From the NCBI GenBank assembly GCA_029851415.1, contig CM056743.1:94400501-94464500 (forward strand): 64,000 bases of DNA, given 5' to 3'. The notes beneath the pieces were generated by a model. The model saw nothing but the letters and a program-made list of their open reading frames with translations, did not search any database and was not told where the DNA came from. The position numbers and the translations under genes were made by a program. Source of the stretch: Eretmocerus hayati. Its lineage: Eukaryota > Arthropoda > Insecta > Hymenoptera > Aphelinidae. Positions 11,362 to 23,432 of the stretch are shown one piece after another (the stretch's first letter is position 1; the number at the start of each line of letters is the position of its first letter).

Positions 11362-12308
11362 TTCAACTTGGGTGGATTACCCTGACGAGCCGGAGCGGGT
11401 GCACCAGAATGATCCCTATCCTCGGTACCCTCAATAGCGTGGCAATAAACCTTGCGTATTTTCGATGGTGGCTCGAAATCAGAGTGTAAATTCCGACGTT
11501 GATTCAATCGTTTTTCAAAATCAGTAGCAATACCAATAGCCTGTTCGAGGGATGCCGGGTTCTGATTCATCATCATTTGAGCCAAATCCCCAGATACCCC
11601 AAGAATAAAACTTTCCACAGCAGTCCTGCACATACCCTCTATCACACCCTTAGCTACGATAGGATCAAAATTCCCATTTATCAATTCAATTCCTCGTTGT
11701 AAAATATTAGTCACACGCAGTCCATAGTCAGACACCTTCTCGTCTTCCTTTTGCATGACTCGGGCCAGATCAACTTGAATTTGAGGTAAATTTTGAGCAG
11801 AGGAAAAAGCTCTTTTCAAATGTCTAACAAACTCATCAAAATTTTCAAAAATTCGCCACTGTATATGAGCCTTGGCAGACCGAGTGACTTTTGATTATAT
11901 CAACTCGAGAAAGAAGTCCTTATCGGATGGATCAACAAATCTTTCAGCGCTCTTACACACTCGAATGAACTGATCTATGGAAATATCGCGGCCATTAAAT
12001 TCGGGGAATATTTTCACAACGTCAGTAGCCTTGCGCACCGTACATCGGGAACCTCTCTCGTTGACAGCGGTCAACGAGTGATTGTCATGATTATTCGGTA
12101 AAAAGGAAATATTTCCCGCGGGGTTCACTATAAAATGAGGAATTTCGTTGATATGTTGGGCACGCACTGGTTCATTACTCGCATTTGAACTATGTGAAGG
12201 GACAGATGGGTCGGAGACACTAGCCTCTCTCTCATTCGTCGGGTGATTCGGTTCCACATGTATAATGGGGATATCCACACTAGTGAGATTTGCAGTTACA
12301 TCGGACAT
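11226..12308 (-). pseudogene. gypsy 1 gag, matrix/capsid part
   Basis: Frames 12308-11895 and 11819-11226 are in the same phase, separated by the TAA at 11895-11897. The N-terminal third is Pro/Ser/Asn-rich. The FPEFNGRDISIDQFIRVC segment and the following helical region match the general pattern of gypsy capsids (a 'F.G' motif followed by helices), and the frame ends with the first CCHC knuckle. The Met at 12308 gives MSDVTANLTS and is a plausible gag start. The tail after the knuckle (from about 11325) is read out of frame and is not part of the real protein. Confidence 0.8.
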
Positions 12309-12477
12309 CTCGAACTCGTTTTATATCTCCGGATTCGATTTCATCAATTTTATCAGCGTGTGTTATTATCAATTTCTCCAATTCGAGCACCCGCTCTGTC
12401 AAACTTTGATCTTCGAGTTTAACAAATTCAAAAAGGTCCTGAAGAATATTTAAAAGGAAGTTGTATTCCTTTCTCAA
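12280..12477 (-). pseudogene. coiled-coil-like leader frame of gypsy 1
   Basis: A 65-codon frame upstream of gag, in another phase, rich in Leu/Glu/Lys heptad-like spacing (LLNILQDLFEFVKLEDQSL). It could be the true N-terminus of gag, shifted by a mutation, or an unrelated leader ORF. I do not recognise a family. Confidence 0.35.
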
Positions 12478-12786
12478 ATTTCGAACACACTGGGCAAGAT
12501 TCGCCTGTGTTTCCTGATCGTCACTGTGAATCTGATACTAGCGTATTGCCTCGCGTTGCTCGGCTTGTAGAGGTTTCAGAGAGGCGTATGAGTTTCTCAA
12601 AACGTCTGGGGAAATCAACTAGTAGAAGTTTTGATATCATAATTGGATTAAGATGATGTTAGAAGTTTTAATTTAATGTTGTTTCGGGGCGATTAAAGTT
12701 AGAATATTTCATTCATATATTTCCACAAGATCACCATCTCTAGTTACCGCACGTACACCATGTTCAAGATTGGAAAGCTTGTACTG

Positions 12787-13145
12787 GAGAATTTCGCTTT
12801 CCTAACCCTCTGTGTCTCGAAGGTCGCTTTAATTTTTCATGGCGCTTCTTATCGCTAGAAGAATGTCAAAACACATTATTTCGACGTAGAATTTTGCGAG
12901 GAATACGATACAAGTTTCTGTTTTGGGCTTCAAAGTGCCCCTTGTGTGGTATTGACAATTTTTCCAAAAAATAGCTTATACTGTAATAGGCTTACCTTAT
13001 GGCTCAGATTTGATATCTTCATCGTATTTCTCACAAAATTTTACGTCGAAATAGTATATTTTGATGTTTTTCAAGCAACAAGAAGCGTCAGGAGATATTA
13101 AAGTGATCCCAAAGACACGAAGGGTGAGAAGGGTGAATTTTTATG
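12787..13145. repeat. small fold-back (MITE-like) element
   Basis: 12787-12910 and 13020-13145 are imperfect inverted copies of one another. The blocks AACCCTCTGTGTCTCGAAG / CACCCTTCGTGTCTTTGGG and TATTTCGACGTARAATTTTG are recognisable on opposite strands, roughly three quarters identical by eye, with a spacer of about 110 bp. No open frame and no clear target duplication. Typical of a non-autonomous hairpin element. Confidence 0.7.
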
Positions 13146-13324
13146 TATTGGCCTTTAGATGTTGAATCCGGTGCTCGTGTGATAGCCAAAAATTCATCGC
13201 ACCGGATTTAGCGAAAGTTATCTTACATCCTTTATATCATAGATCGGAAATCCACGACCGTATCGTGAAAAACAGGGGATCAGGAAATAATATTATTTAT
13301 ATGATTAGGAGCACGCGTGCCTGA

Positions 13325-13895
13325 GAGCTACTCTCCCTCTCACACGTGCTGTCTGGCGTGAGCTGCAGAGCTCGCGCCCAATAGCTCCAGTCATTCTTCC
13401 GCGCGCCTCTCTTGAGGACAGAAGTCCGAGCGCCTGGCGCTCCTATTTAGTTTCCAGTTCCGCCACGTATTTTACATGGTTATAAGCGCGCGTGCGCAGG
13501 AGCTCCTCTCCCACTCTCTTGTGCCATCCAACGCGAGCTCAGAGCTTCCGCCCGATACCTCCAGTCAGTCTTCCACGCGGCTCTCTTGAGGACAGAATTC
13601 CGCGCATCCAGCGCTCCTATGCAGTTGCTAGTGAGCTTCATATACGCGCAGATGTAGTCAAACCGGAGCGCTCACCTCAGTTTTCCGCATGCCGTTTCTT
13701 ACAAGCAGTCGTACAAGTGCGCGAAAACTCCTCTCGTTCTTCCAAGTGTCACACTCTGCATACTATATTGCTCGCGCCCGGGCACTTTAATCGGTCCCTC
13801 GCGAACCTCTCGTGCGAGCAGACGGACGCGCCCTCAACAGTACCAGTCAGTTTCCTGTGGTTCTCCTCTACGCGCAGACATATTTCTGCCGAGCC
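13325..13895. repeat. GC-rich imperfect tandem repeats
   Basis: A block beginning near CTCTCCC and passing through CTCCAGTCA, CTCTCTTGAGGACAGAA and GCGCTCCTAT occurs at about 13332-13450 and again at 13500-13620, about 165 bp apart. Looser copies follow around 13727-13890. CpG is frequent and the region is GC-rich compared with the AT-rich neighbourhood. It could be a promoter-associated CpG-rich region or noncoding exon sequence. Confidence 0.6.
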
Positions 13896-14017
13896 GCTGA
13901 TATCACAGTCTACCCGGAAGCAGCAGCTACTCCTTCACATCGAATGCAGATCAAAACAACCCGTTGGAGAAGCAGTGTTGGAAGGAAAACATCATGGATA
14001 TCGAGATCTATAAATGG
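13640..14017 (+). other. candidate first exon 1a
   Basis: This block is duplicated at 15960-16283 (exon 1b). Shared landmarks include TTCATATACGCGCAGAT, TTACAAGCAGTC, GCGAGCAGAC, ATGCAGATCAA and a final CTACAAATGG or CTATAAATGG followed by a splice donor (GTAAGT here). An ATG lies four bases before the donor in both copies. The left edge is set only by where the similarity begins. Confidence 0.4.
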
Positions 14018-17014
14018 GTAAGTAAATCTCATCAAATAATTCTATCATCAGAAATCCCCTTCGGCGCATATGAGAGGTTCTACAGAACTTTTGACATTTG
14101 GGTTACTGCAGAATGAAATTTTTTTTTTTATGACACGCGTCTGGAATCAATTTGAGTGGTAACTAGAACCTCAAAAAGGAGTGGAAAAGTGCGTGCCCAC
14201 TAATTTGGGGGAATGTTATTTCTGTACCAACCAAAAACGTTCACAGACGTTCAAAGGACTTTTAGATACTCTCAGTCGAATGTAAACCCATCGGATCATT
14301 CGCGCACTGCTAGATGTGGTTATCGGTCAGATTTTTGAGTAATTCTGACTGAAAAGCAACGATTTTTTTGCCTCGCCAGCTCGGTATTACACCACGAGGG
14401 GTATTCAAGGAAAATGGCTCTAGAAACTAGAATCATTCCAACGCGTCTTTGTATGATTCGGGATCGTGAATATATATATTTATATATATATATATATATA
14501 TTTGAATACTAAGGTCCCAGAGTGTTTTTCGATCGACAGTATATGGGTGGTGCTGATGGCGAGAGTAGTGATAATCACGAGGTAGAGCTCCATATTTTAA
14601 GCAGATATGGCAAATGCTATTTTTTTTCTTTTTTCTTCTCCAATTTTTGCTCTTGCTCCTCTCGTTTAAGTCTCGATTTTTCCCTCTTGACTCGAGCATT
14701 GTTTTCACTATTCTCCATGAATCAATAAAATTGAATATCCTGTCATAATCGACGATCTAGCACCACGCAAGCTATTTCCCATGTATCTAGTTTTAAAATC
14801 CTTTCAAAATGGTTATAATAGTCGATTTGCACAGAGTTGTCGTCAAATGCCCGAAACCGATATTGATAGTAGAGCTTAGAATCAGGAAACAACTAATTGC
14901 GCGAATAACTATACAAGCCCCCCCCCTGCCGTATATAGTCGTCCAAAATTCTCTACAATGTTTACCGGTGAGCACAAACATACACATCTACAGCGTTATG
15001 CTGTGTCTATGTTTGATAAGCCTGTACGACAAGCCGGAGCTCTGAAATTCCTTCTGCTCAAGATCTGGCGCCTCGTCCGTAATTCTTCGATTGACCGTAA
15101 AATTTTTGAATAAAGTCTATGGTGGCATTTGAAGGTAGAATGGGTTCTCTGGTGTGATTAATCTGTTTCCAAGATGATATGAGCGATTGCAACCTCATAG
15201 AAGTGCTGAGACGGGCTCGATCACATCGACCCCTTCGATACAATTCTTTTAATGCTTCTCACTCAAATAACATTCCATATCAGGACATGAGAACTATGGG
15301 ATATCGTTCAAAAATAGGTGGAGAAAAATGAGCAAAACATTCCAGGAGCGTGCCCCCCTTCTCCCCCTCGTGCCGTGGAAATTTGACCATTTTGAGTCGG
15401 GTGGGCGCATGAACTGAGCCATCTTCTTGATGCTATCATTCAAACGCAATTGGTCGCACGCACCCAAATTGGTGTTGTTTCAAGCTATTGAAATCCGTTT
15501 CGATCATGTAACTATCGCAAATGTTATTTTTTTTATATGCTCAGTACGGGAGATCTCAACTTTTCGTGAAAACACGGTTACGCGACTTCGACGTTTGTTT
15601 ATGAACACCACGTTGAAGGCACGCGTCTGAAACCAATCTTTTCTCAATATATAGGGTGCCTAAAATGTCACTGAATTTTGGCAGAATTTTTCGAGCAATG
15701 TTATTTTTGCAGCAGGCTGAAGAAATCAAAAAACGGCGCGAGTACGCTAAGAGATACCCAAAGAATGAGGGTTGCGGGCCGTGCTTTGGATAAACAGATT
15801 CTTTCGACAGAACAGCGAATAGAGTACACATTCCGAGGCCCTCGAACCTATTCAAATCAACTCCGACACTTTGATAATCTTTTGAAGGTTCAGAGATAGC
15901 GTGCAGTACGCCTAATGTCAAAAGTTCTGTAGAACCTCTCATATATTCATTTTCCGTGTGGTTCATATACGCGCAGATATACTCAAGCCGAGGCCCTCAT
16001 TTCAGTTTCCTGCGCGCTTTCCTTACAAGCAGTCATACACGTACGCGATGAATCTTCCCCCTCTTCCAAGTGCCATACAATGCAAGCTACGTTTCTCGCA
16101 CTCAGGCGCTTGGGTCAGTCCCTCACGGATCTTTCTTGCGAGCAGACATACGCAGACCCGGACGCTCAAATCAGTCTACCCAAAGGCATCACTCACTGTT
16201 ACAAATCAGATGCAGATCAAGAGGACTCCTTAGAGGAGCAACATTAGGAGTGAAATATCTTGTATAGGGAGGTCTACAAATGGGTAAGCAAACTGCTAAC
16301 ATTTCACACTAGTCTATACTAACTATTCTGAAGAATGATATCAGAAGTATTCTATTTCATTTTACATCAATATCTTATCTCAGTAAATTTGTATTATCGA
16401 AATTTATCTTCTGCGAAAAAACACTCAGACACACATGTATCTGCAAATTGTGATTTCGATCCTACCAATCAAAAATAGACGTTTACACTCTAACATAAAA
16501 CAAAAAAAAATTTAACTATTTTTATTTTTTATTCCAGGGTTGATGAAATGCCACCACAACAAAAATAACAAAACGAAATTGATGATCAAAACATTGCAGC
16601 AAAATTGGATTGAAAAGATCTATTCGAGAAAGGTCACCACCGGCGATAGAGCATCCGTCATGGGGTAAGTAAACAACTTGAGTGATTATATCAGATCATT
16701 TAACTCCTTCTACACATAATATCCTTGTCCAAAACAATTATATTTGCATTCATAAAATCGAGAATAGTTCAGATAAGATACAGAATGATGAATTGATAAT
16801 TTTCAAATACCAAGTTTTATATTATCATCACTCCAATTAATACATACTCTTAATAGAATTCGCATTATTCTATCTAACAATGAATAAAATATCCAATCAT
16901 TATCATGCCCCACTCGGCTAAGAATATAATCATCCAAGGTTGATCAATTCAATCCTAATCTCTAATTCCTTCCACAGGCACACAAATAATAATAATTCAA
17001 CACCCAAGTGTTGA
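14014..17014 (+). CDS. candidate spliced small gene, 55 residues
   Basis: The model uses ATGG at 14014-14017 (or, alternatively, 16280-16283), exon 2 at 16538-16664 and exon 3 from 16978. Borders are GTAAGT after 14017 (GTAAGC after 16283), TTATTTTTTATTCCAG before 16538, GTAAGT after 16664 and TTCCTTCCACAG before 16978. The three pieces join in phase into 168 nt: Met-Gly start, a Lys/Asn-rich basic middle (MKCHHNKNNKTKLMIK), then an Asn-rich end with TGA at 17012-17014. Exon 2 is open throughout its 127 nt in this phase. The Met-Gly start could be a myristoylation context, which is speculation. No family is recognised. It could equally be a noncoding spliced transcript. An AATAAA near 17866 could end it. 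Confidence 0.3.
14071..15941. mobile_element. 1.87-kb TIR element, Tc1/mariner-like termini
   Basis: The ends are 40-bp terminal inverted repeats (14071-14110 and 15902-15941) matching at 37 of 40 positions. They begin TGAGAGGTTCTACAGAAC and contain an internal GTTCTACAGAAC palindrome. Both ends are flanked by TA (14069-14070, 15942-15943), as expected for TA-target transposons. No transposase-like frame is present, so it would be non-autonomous. It lies exactly between the two duplicated exon-like modules. A (TA)n run is at about 14464-14500, and a poly-C run of 8 at 14920-14927. Confidence 0.65.
15960..16283 (+). other. candidate alternative first exon 1b
   Basis: Diverged copy of 13640-14017 that keeps the order of landmarks and the terminal ATGG followed by GTAAGC. 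Both copies splice in the same phase to the exon at 16538. The duplication gives two alternative starts for the same small open frame. Confidence 0.4.
16538..16664 (+). other. candidate internal exon
   Basis: A 127-nt segment with a long pyrimidine tract and AG before it and GGG|GTAAGT after it. One reading phase is open through the entire segment. Flanking sequence is AT-rich and intron-like. Confidence 0.4.
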
Positions 17015-17539
17015 ATATTCGAGGCGTTTACAGAAAAACGATCCACGAGTGTTTGGTGCATGACTCAACTAAGTACAAGGAGAGTGCCATTGAAGAGGAA
17101 AGATGAAGAACAACAATGCAAACCACAGCTGCGCTGACCTTCATGAACTGATAGTGAAATAACACGTGAGTTTTGAACGTTGACAAGTACCTCTAAATGT
17201 AATAATATAAGTAAACGAACTTGAAAAAAGGGAAAATTCAAAAATTGTAAAAATAGTTCAATCTTCCCTAGATTTAACAAAATTATTAGTCCATATTACA
17301 CATAATCTAATCTAACTTCACTATAGAACATAGAAAACTTCCCTCAGTCTCAATCAAAAACTGAACTTCTCAATCGCGTTTCCTTGATTCAATCCGTGAA
17401 TTTGAAGACAATTCTCATAATGATAAACAAATTTCATTCCCGTTCATTTGATCAAAGATTTTCATAAAAACACGTCGAATCTTACGTCCCCGAGTACGAT
17501 CACATACATTTACGAGTTGGAACAACAACGTATGATGCC

Positions 17540-17815
17540 ATGGCTCATATAGAGATCGAGACTTTCATCTCTGAGATCGACAAATTACGATTGCCTGTTA
17601 CCAAGCTGCTGTAAATGTAGGGTATTCTTACTCGAAAAAAAAACAACACAAAACACCAACACCACTCTTCTGAAACATGTTGCTGGATTTCCTCTGATCT
17701 GAGCATCGCTTTGGCCCCGACACTGGGAAACCAGATCGACGTGTCAGTCTCATCTGATCATGTCTCCTCCAACCTCTGTGATGGAGAGTTACATTCACAC
17801 TTAAACATAGTACAC
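17540..17815. repeat. repeat with conserved core, copy 1
   Basis: Shares a core of about 150 bp (17652-17805) with 23950-24105 and 24845-25000; the run GTTGCTGGATTTCCTCTG and about 60 surrounding bases are nearly identical in all three. Outside the core the similarity drops sharply here, whereas copies 2 and 3 resemble each other over several hundred more bases. An AATAAA follows at about 17866. Confidence 0.85.
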
Positions 17816-18589
17816 AGTAAAGTTTCCAATCAATCTCAATCCATATCAAAAAAGAAGGATGATAAATAAAAAGCTCTTTTAATTTCAGTCAGTAGATATT
17901 TATTGAATTATCTCCAATCAGTTGATATATTATCAAGATATGTACGTTGAAAAACCATAAACTTAAGATTGAGGATTATTTATGTATATTGAAAATTGAA
18001 ATATTAGGTATTACTATCTGTTAATATTTGTAGAAAATCCAAAACATTCGTAAGAACTAATTTTTTGATTGTGCCAGTTCAAATTCGAATGCTGTAGAAA
18101 CTTTCTTTTAGTAATAGGCCGATTTATGCTCTCAAAGGATTGTATGACATCATTTCTTCTAACATGAGTAATACGATTGCAAACTCACACTTTGAATAAT
18201 ATTAAGCAGTCTCCAAATTGAGAAATTACTTCACATTATGTTAAGAACTCCTATTATATGTAGAATGATCATGTATCTATGTCTGATCTGCTTTTTCTAA
18301 TCTGCTCCTGCTTTGACTATCTTTACTGCCATGCCTGTGCCTTCGGGCCATTTTCCTTTCAGCCACTTGCATGCACTTATATGCAAGCCACCGCAGCAAC
18401 AATCATCACAGCTGCGGGCTTGCATAACCACCTCAATAAATGAAGAATAACACCAACGCTGAGATTGAGGTTAGCAGTGGCTACAGGAGATTGCGCGGCA
18501 GCAAGCGGTTGAGTGTGTTGGCAGGTACGTGAGACCGCCCCTCCTTTTCTCAGACGTACTACACGGCACGCACCAACAGCACATACACA

Positions 18590-20277
18590 ATGAATGTGTG
18601 TGTAGTATGCAAGGGCCCACCAACAAAATGGCATCCCTTAAGGCCGTGCCCGCAATGCCTGAAACCTCGACACACAAAATGCGCGGACAAAGAAAAAGAG
18701 GGTCAATGCAACATCTGTCGCTCAAAAAAGCAAGGGCCTCAGGGAGCAAACCAGCATCAGTCCAGCAAGCCCAAGAGAACATCGCTGCCAGAGCAGACGA
18801 CACGTGCTCGTAGCACTGGGAAAACTTCTGCTAGCGGATCATCTCCGCAGAGCGCTGCGGCAGCAACAGCGCGCTCAAAGGTGGGGGCCCCTCCCCGCTC
18901 GTCGCTACCTTCTGCAAAGATGCCTGCGTCGCGCATGCCAGCGTCGGCTGCTACGCGCACAACACTCAGCGCAGACGCCAATCGACTGGCGGGCATTTCA
19001 AACTCTATCAAGACTGCAACGGTTGGCGAAGCAACTCCTCCAAGCACGAGCAGTGTCTGCGACATAACGAGGATATCACCATCCAATCCCGGCCATGTCC
19101 CTCAACTTTCACCTCGGGGCAGCACAAACTCAGCGGCGTCTCAACCTGTAAACGGTAACATCACTGGAGCGGCACCACCTACAACGTTCGTAACAAAGAA
19201 TATCTTGATACCAGAAAGTAAACTCAACTTTTTATTTCAACAACTAGATTTCTTTCGAGATCAGTTGACAGACGTTCAAAACCTCTTGAGCTACCGTCAA
19301 GCCGAAGTTGATCCTGTGACTACCACAAATCCAGCAGTGGGGGAAGTCAATCGGGAACTTCTGAAGCGGGTGGGGGCTCTAGAGGATTTGCTGAAAAGAC
19401 AATCTTCTCAACTGGAAGAGTTGAAACTTGATCGTCAACTGATCCTGGAGGAAAACTTCAAGTTACAGAACCTCGTAAAAGATTCTGGTCGAATGTTGTC
19501 TGCTAATCCGACAGACTGTGATACTGGTAGTACTCCCGCTGAAAATTCAAATAGTCTCATTCACCACCACCCACCGGGAGTCTCAGTTCGAACGAATCCT
19601 CCTTTCGATCATTCTACCAAGCACCACGAGCTGGTTATAAATGGAGCTTTAAAGCCCAATGTGAGATTATCTTCGGAAGAGATGAAAGATGTCTCATACG
19701 CGGTGCTAGGTACAATCCTCCCGTCTCTCAGAAGAGAGGATATCATCGGAGTTCGCGTGCTCGAGTCGCGCCGCTCGGCAACAGCACTGGGCGATGGTTC
19801 TCAGAGTACGGGGGAGTCGAGCTTGACGGGACCACCACCTTCATGTATTGTTCAGCTACCCAGCGGGCGACTAGCTCATGATATCCTGCGGGCCAAGCGC
19901 ACGCCTGCCCATACTTACTTCACAACTAACAACATTTCTCCTACTCTACTTGATCTGGCGTCTGCTCCCATTGTGCCCAATCAGAAATTTTCATAAATGA
20001 ATTATTGCCTCGCGATGAGTTTGAGTCATTCAAGAGCTTGAAGTCCATTGCAAGAGGGCTTGGCTTTAAGTACACGTGGCATGGTAGAGGCAGATTCTTT
20101 GTCAAGTGGAGTGGAGGCAGGCGTGCGCATGTCTTCGCTGATGCTGCTGATTTGCAAACAATACACACGGCTTGCCTATCAGAGTCTCGCCGTCCGAATC
20201 GCAAATCTATTTCAAAGACTGATAGGCAGGACCAAAATCCGGCCGGCGAGCAAGCTGCAGCAGCATCCAAACCATGA
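18590..20277 (+). pseudogene. CR1-like ORF1
   Basis: The main frame 18590-19996 begins MNVCVVCKGP, a good start because a zinc finger follows at once: Cys4, Cys7, Cys20, Cys23, His28, Cys31, Cys40, Cys43, a C4HC3 PHD pattern. A Ser/Ala-rich linker (about residues 45-200) and a Leu-rich coiled-coil-like segment (about 205-300) come next. The final domain, continued in the frame 20005-20277 (FKSLKSIARGLGFKYTWHGR), resembles the basic RNA/DNA-binding C-terminus seen in ORF1 proteins of this group. The stop at 19994-19996 reflects a one-base frameshift near 19990. ORF1 proteins act as nucleic-acid chaperones in the retrotransposition particle. Confidence 0.8.
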
Positions 20278-20319
20278 CTAGGTACGTCTGCTGGGTCTAA
20301 GGAGTCTAAGGGGAATCAT

Positions 20320-23174
20320 TTGGGTGCGGGGTTCATAAACATAACATCTCTACCGAGGCATATTGAGGAATTTCGTTTTCACCTCGCTCAAGATCCATCT
20401 TTCCATCTCATTGGTATCGCCGAGACATGGTTGGACGCAAAAGTTTATGACAGCCTCATTCAGGTTCCAGGTTATACAGTTGTCCGACAAGATCGGAATA
20501 GGGGGGGGAGGAGGAGTTGCACTTTTTGTGCGCAATGACTATAAAGTCAAAATCTTGACAAAGTCTGATACGACATGTGATGGCAAACCGGGAATACCGG
20601 AGTATTTATTTTGTAGCATACAAAAGGGTAACTCCTCTACCATACTCGTGGGATTCATTTACAGCCCCCCGCATATTCCGATGCAGAAGGACTCTGATAT
20701 GTTCAAGGTTTTGAGGGATCTATCGAGTGACTATAGTCACAAAATCATCATGGGAGACCTGAATGCAAACTTGCTGTCGACATCGCCTGATGCGTTAACT
20801 ATCAGACGCTTAGTAGAGGAGCTATCTTTAAAGCTAGTCCACCATGGCCCGACGCACCACACTAACTCCTCTCACACATGGATTGATTTGATTCTGGTTG
20901 ACGACAACGACATCACAATGAACTCACAGAATATCCACATTCCTAGCTTTGGTGGACATGCACTCATTGACGTGACTATCGACATCTTTGTCCCTGAGCC
21001 TGTAGAGAAACCCTTTTCTTCCCAAAAGTACAGTGACATCGACCCAGAAACACTCAACAACGTGTTGCAACAGATGGACTGGACAGCAATAGATAGCGCC
21101 GAATCTGATCTGGAGAGAGCCGTGAAGTGCTTGAGTGATAATCTTCGTGCAGCCACGGACCATCTGGCACCTTTAAAATCTGTGAAACCTCGGAAAAAAC
21201 ATGCTCCATGGATAAGTCCTGATTTGAAGGTAATAATTTCTAGGTGTGCAGCGGCGAAGAGGCGCTATGAACGTATACATCGCACTACGGACCTGGATGA
21301 GTTCCTATAATTGAGCAAAGAAATCAAGGCGCGCACAGACCAAGAGCGTAACACTTTCCTCCAAAATCATCTCTCGGATGCTCTTGCGCAGAATAAAAAC
21401 ATTTGGAAGGAAATGCGCAACCTTGGTCTCTTGCCTAAAAGCAAAGAGGAGGAGCTGCATGGATTTTCACCAAACGAGCTTAATGCTCATTTTGCGGGGG
21501 TTTCCATCTCACCTCAAGAAAAATCATGGAGAAGGAGCAAATGTCATCTCCTCGGCGGATGAGAACGGCTTCTCATTCTCGCCGACTAATGAGGTCGATG
21601 TCATCTTGGCCGTGAAACACTTTTCATCGCAAGCTCGAGGCGTGGACGGAATCCCTCAAGTTGTAATTGCCAAAGCACTTCCTGCAATCAGCGAAATTGT
21701 TGTTAAAATTCTCAACGCGTCGTTCGCACAAGGTGTATTCCCGGAATCCTGGAAGAAAGCTCAGCTGATCGCACTAAAGAAGACAGCAACACCATCCACT
21801 GTCGCGGACTTCCGCCCTATTGCGCTGCTGTGCTTCCTTTCCAAGGTTCTGGAGAAAATAGCTCACGACCAACTCATGGAGTACCTGAAACAAAAGCGGT
21901 TACTAGATTCCCTCCAGACTGGATTCCGGCGCCACAACAGCACGCAGACAGCTCTACTGAAACTGACTGACGATATCCGAATGGCCAGAGACTAACAAAA
22001 GATCACGCTTCTCTTGGTCTTCGACTTCAGTAAAGCATTTGATACCATCTCTCCCCCAAAATTGCTCCAGAAGCTGCGCACACTAGGTTTCTCAAGAATG
22101 GCTCTGATGTGGGTAAGATCTTATCTTGAAGGGCGTTCACAAATCGTGACATCTCGAAACAGCGGTGATTCTGATTGGCTCACGACCAACTTAGGAGTAC
22201 CCCAGGGCTCTGTTCTTGGACCACTTTTATTCAGTCTTTACGTAAATGACCTCCCAGACATACTTCACGGACAGCCTGTCAAGCATATATTCTACGCAGA
22301 TGATCTTCAAATTTATCTTCACATTGAGAAGAGCAAAATCTCGGAGGGCATCGCTAGACTGGAAGAGGTGGCACGATTGATCGCTGGATGGGTCGAGTCC
22401 TCCGGCTTGCGTCTCAACGCTGGCAAGACCAAGACTATCTTCTTTGGCTCTGCGAGTAATGTCAATGAGCTGAAGGGAATGGGTCAAGTCGGTGTTGCGA
22501 TGCCGGGCGGAGTGACGATTCCGTTCAGTGACACGGTCGTGAGTCTCGGTATTACACTCGACAGTCAGCTGAAGTGGAAATCGCAGGTTAACCAAGTAAC
22601 AAAAAAAGTCAATAGAGCCCTGTATGGCCTGCGATTTATCAGGGCGTGTACTACCGAGATACTCCGCCGAAAACTAGTCGAGACATTAGTCCAACCACAT
22701 CTGGACTACTGTGCAGTGGTATATCTAGACGCAGACGAAGAACAACGGACGCGACTTCAAAGATTGTCCAATTCATGTGTGAGATACATCTTTGGTGTTA
22801 GAAGGGATGAGCACATCACTCCGTACCGGGAACGCCTGCGCTGGCTACGGTTGGACTCCCGTAGATTATATTTTGCAGCTATTCTGATATACAAAATCTT
22901 GAAGACGAGAGAGCCCGAATACTTGGCTGCAATGTTTACCATGTATCAGCGCAGGCCTACCAGTCGGAGTGAAGAGAGAGAACTTGATATACCCAGAGTT
23001 CGGCTCATCGCGACTGAAGGCTCTTTTCAGTATCGTGGTGCTAGGCTCTGGAACTCTCTACCTCCCTCCTTGCGCCACTCACCCTCGATATCAGCTTTCA
23101 AACTCTCGCTCAAACTTCACCTATTAGAGCTCGACTCCAAAGACTCTGCAATAATCCCAATCGTACTACGCTGA
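20320..23174 (+). pseudogene. CR1-like ORF2: endonuclease and reverse transcriptase
   Basis: An apurinic-type endonuclease starts near 20320 (IGIAETWLDA; later MGDLNANLL, SHTWIDLIL and the GGHALIDVT end) and is followed by the reverse transcriptase. The first catalytic Asp is in FDFSKAFD (about 22020-22045), GVPQGSVLGPLLF is at about 22195, and the YADD box is at 22293-22304. The C-terminal region (PHLDYCAVVYLDA...GARLWNSLP) is typical of CR1-like ORF2. Breaks: a frameshift at the G run 20502-20510, a stop at 21308-21310, a frameshift near 21525 and a stop at 21993-21995. The enzyme nicks target DNA and primes reverse transcription there. Confidence 0.9.
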
Positions 23175-23432
23175 GTACTGCCAGTAATAGAGTATTTATT
23201 TATTTGTTAGAAAATATTTCTGTAATCTGTGTTTTGCAACGATGCTACCTGGCATGAGTCGAATTAATGACGTATCATATCTGTGATAAAACTGACCTTG
23301 GATAGCTTTGACCAAATATCCCAGTCATATTTCTATTATGTCTTTTGACATTCAGTATTATATTGTCAGGAATTACCTTTCATATAAGAATATGTTGTTT
23401 AAATGTTGAATTGAGTTTATGCCTTTATGGTG

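Larger units (their letters stand above)
6860..12477 (-). mobile_element. Ty3/gypsy-type LTR retrotransposon 1 (degenerate)
   Basis: On the minus strand the order is coiled-coil leader frame, gag with CCHC knuckles, protease, reverse transcriptase, RNase H, linker, integrase. This is the Ty3/gypsy order, with integrase after RNase H. The copy is broken. There is an in-frame stop in gag (11895-11897), a frameshift near 11330, a frameshift near 10333, in-frame stops at 10107-10109 and 8922-8924, a frameshift near 8140 and a stop at 7964-7966. No env-like frame is seen after integrase. I could not identify paired LTRs or a primer-binding site, so the true ends are uncertain and the limits given are those of the coding frames. 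Confidence 0.9.

Noticed and set aside
12478..13200. 5' LTR of gypsy 1
   Set aside because: No match could be found between this interval and 6500-6860, and no primer-binding site was recognised.
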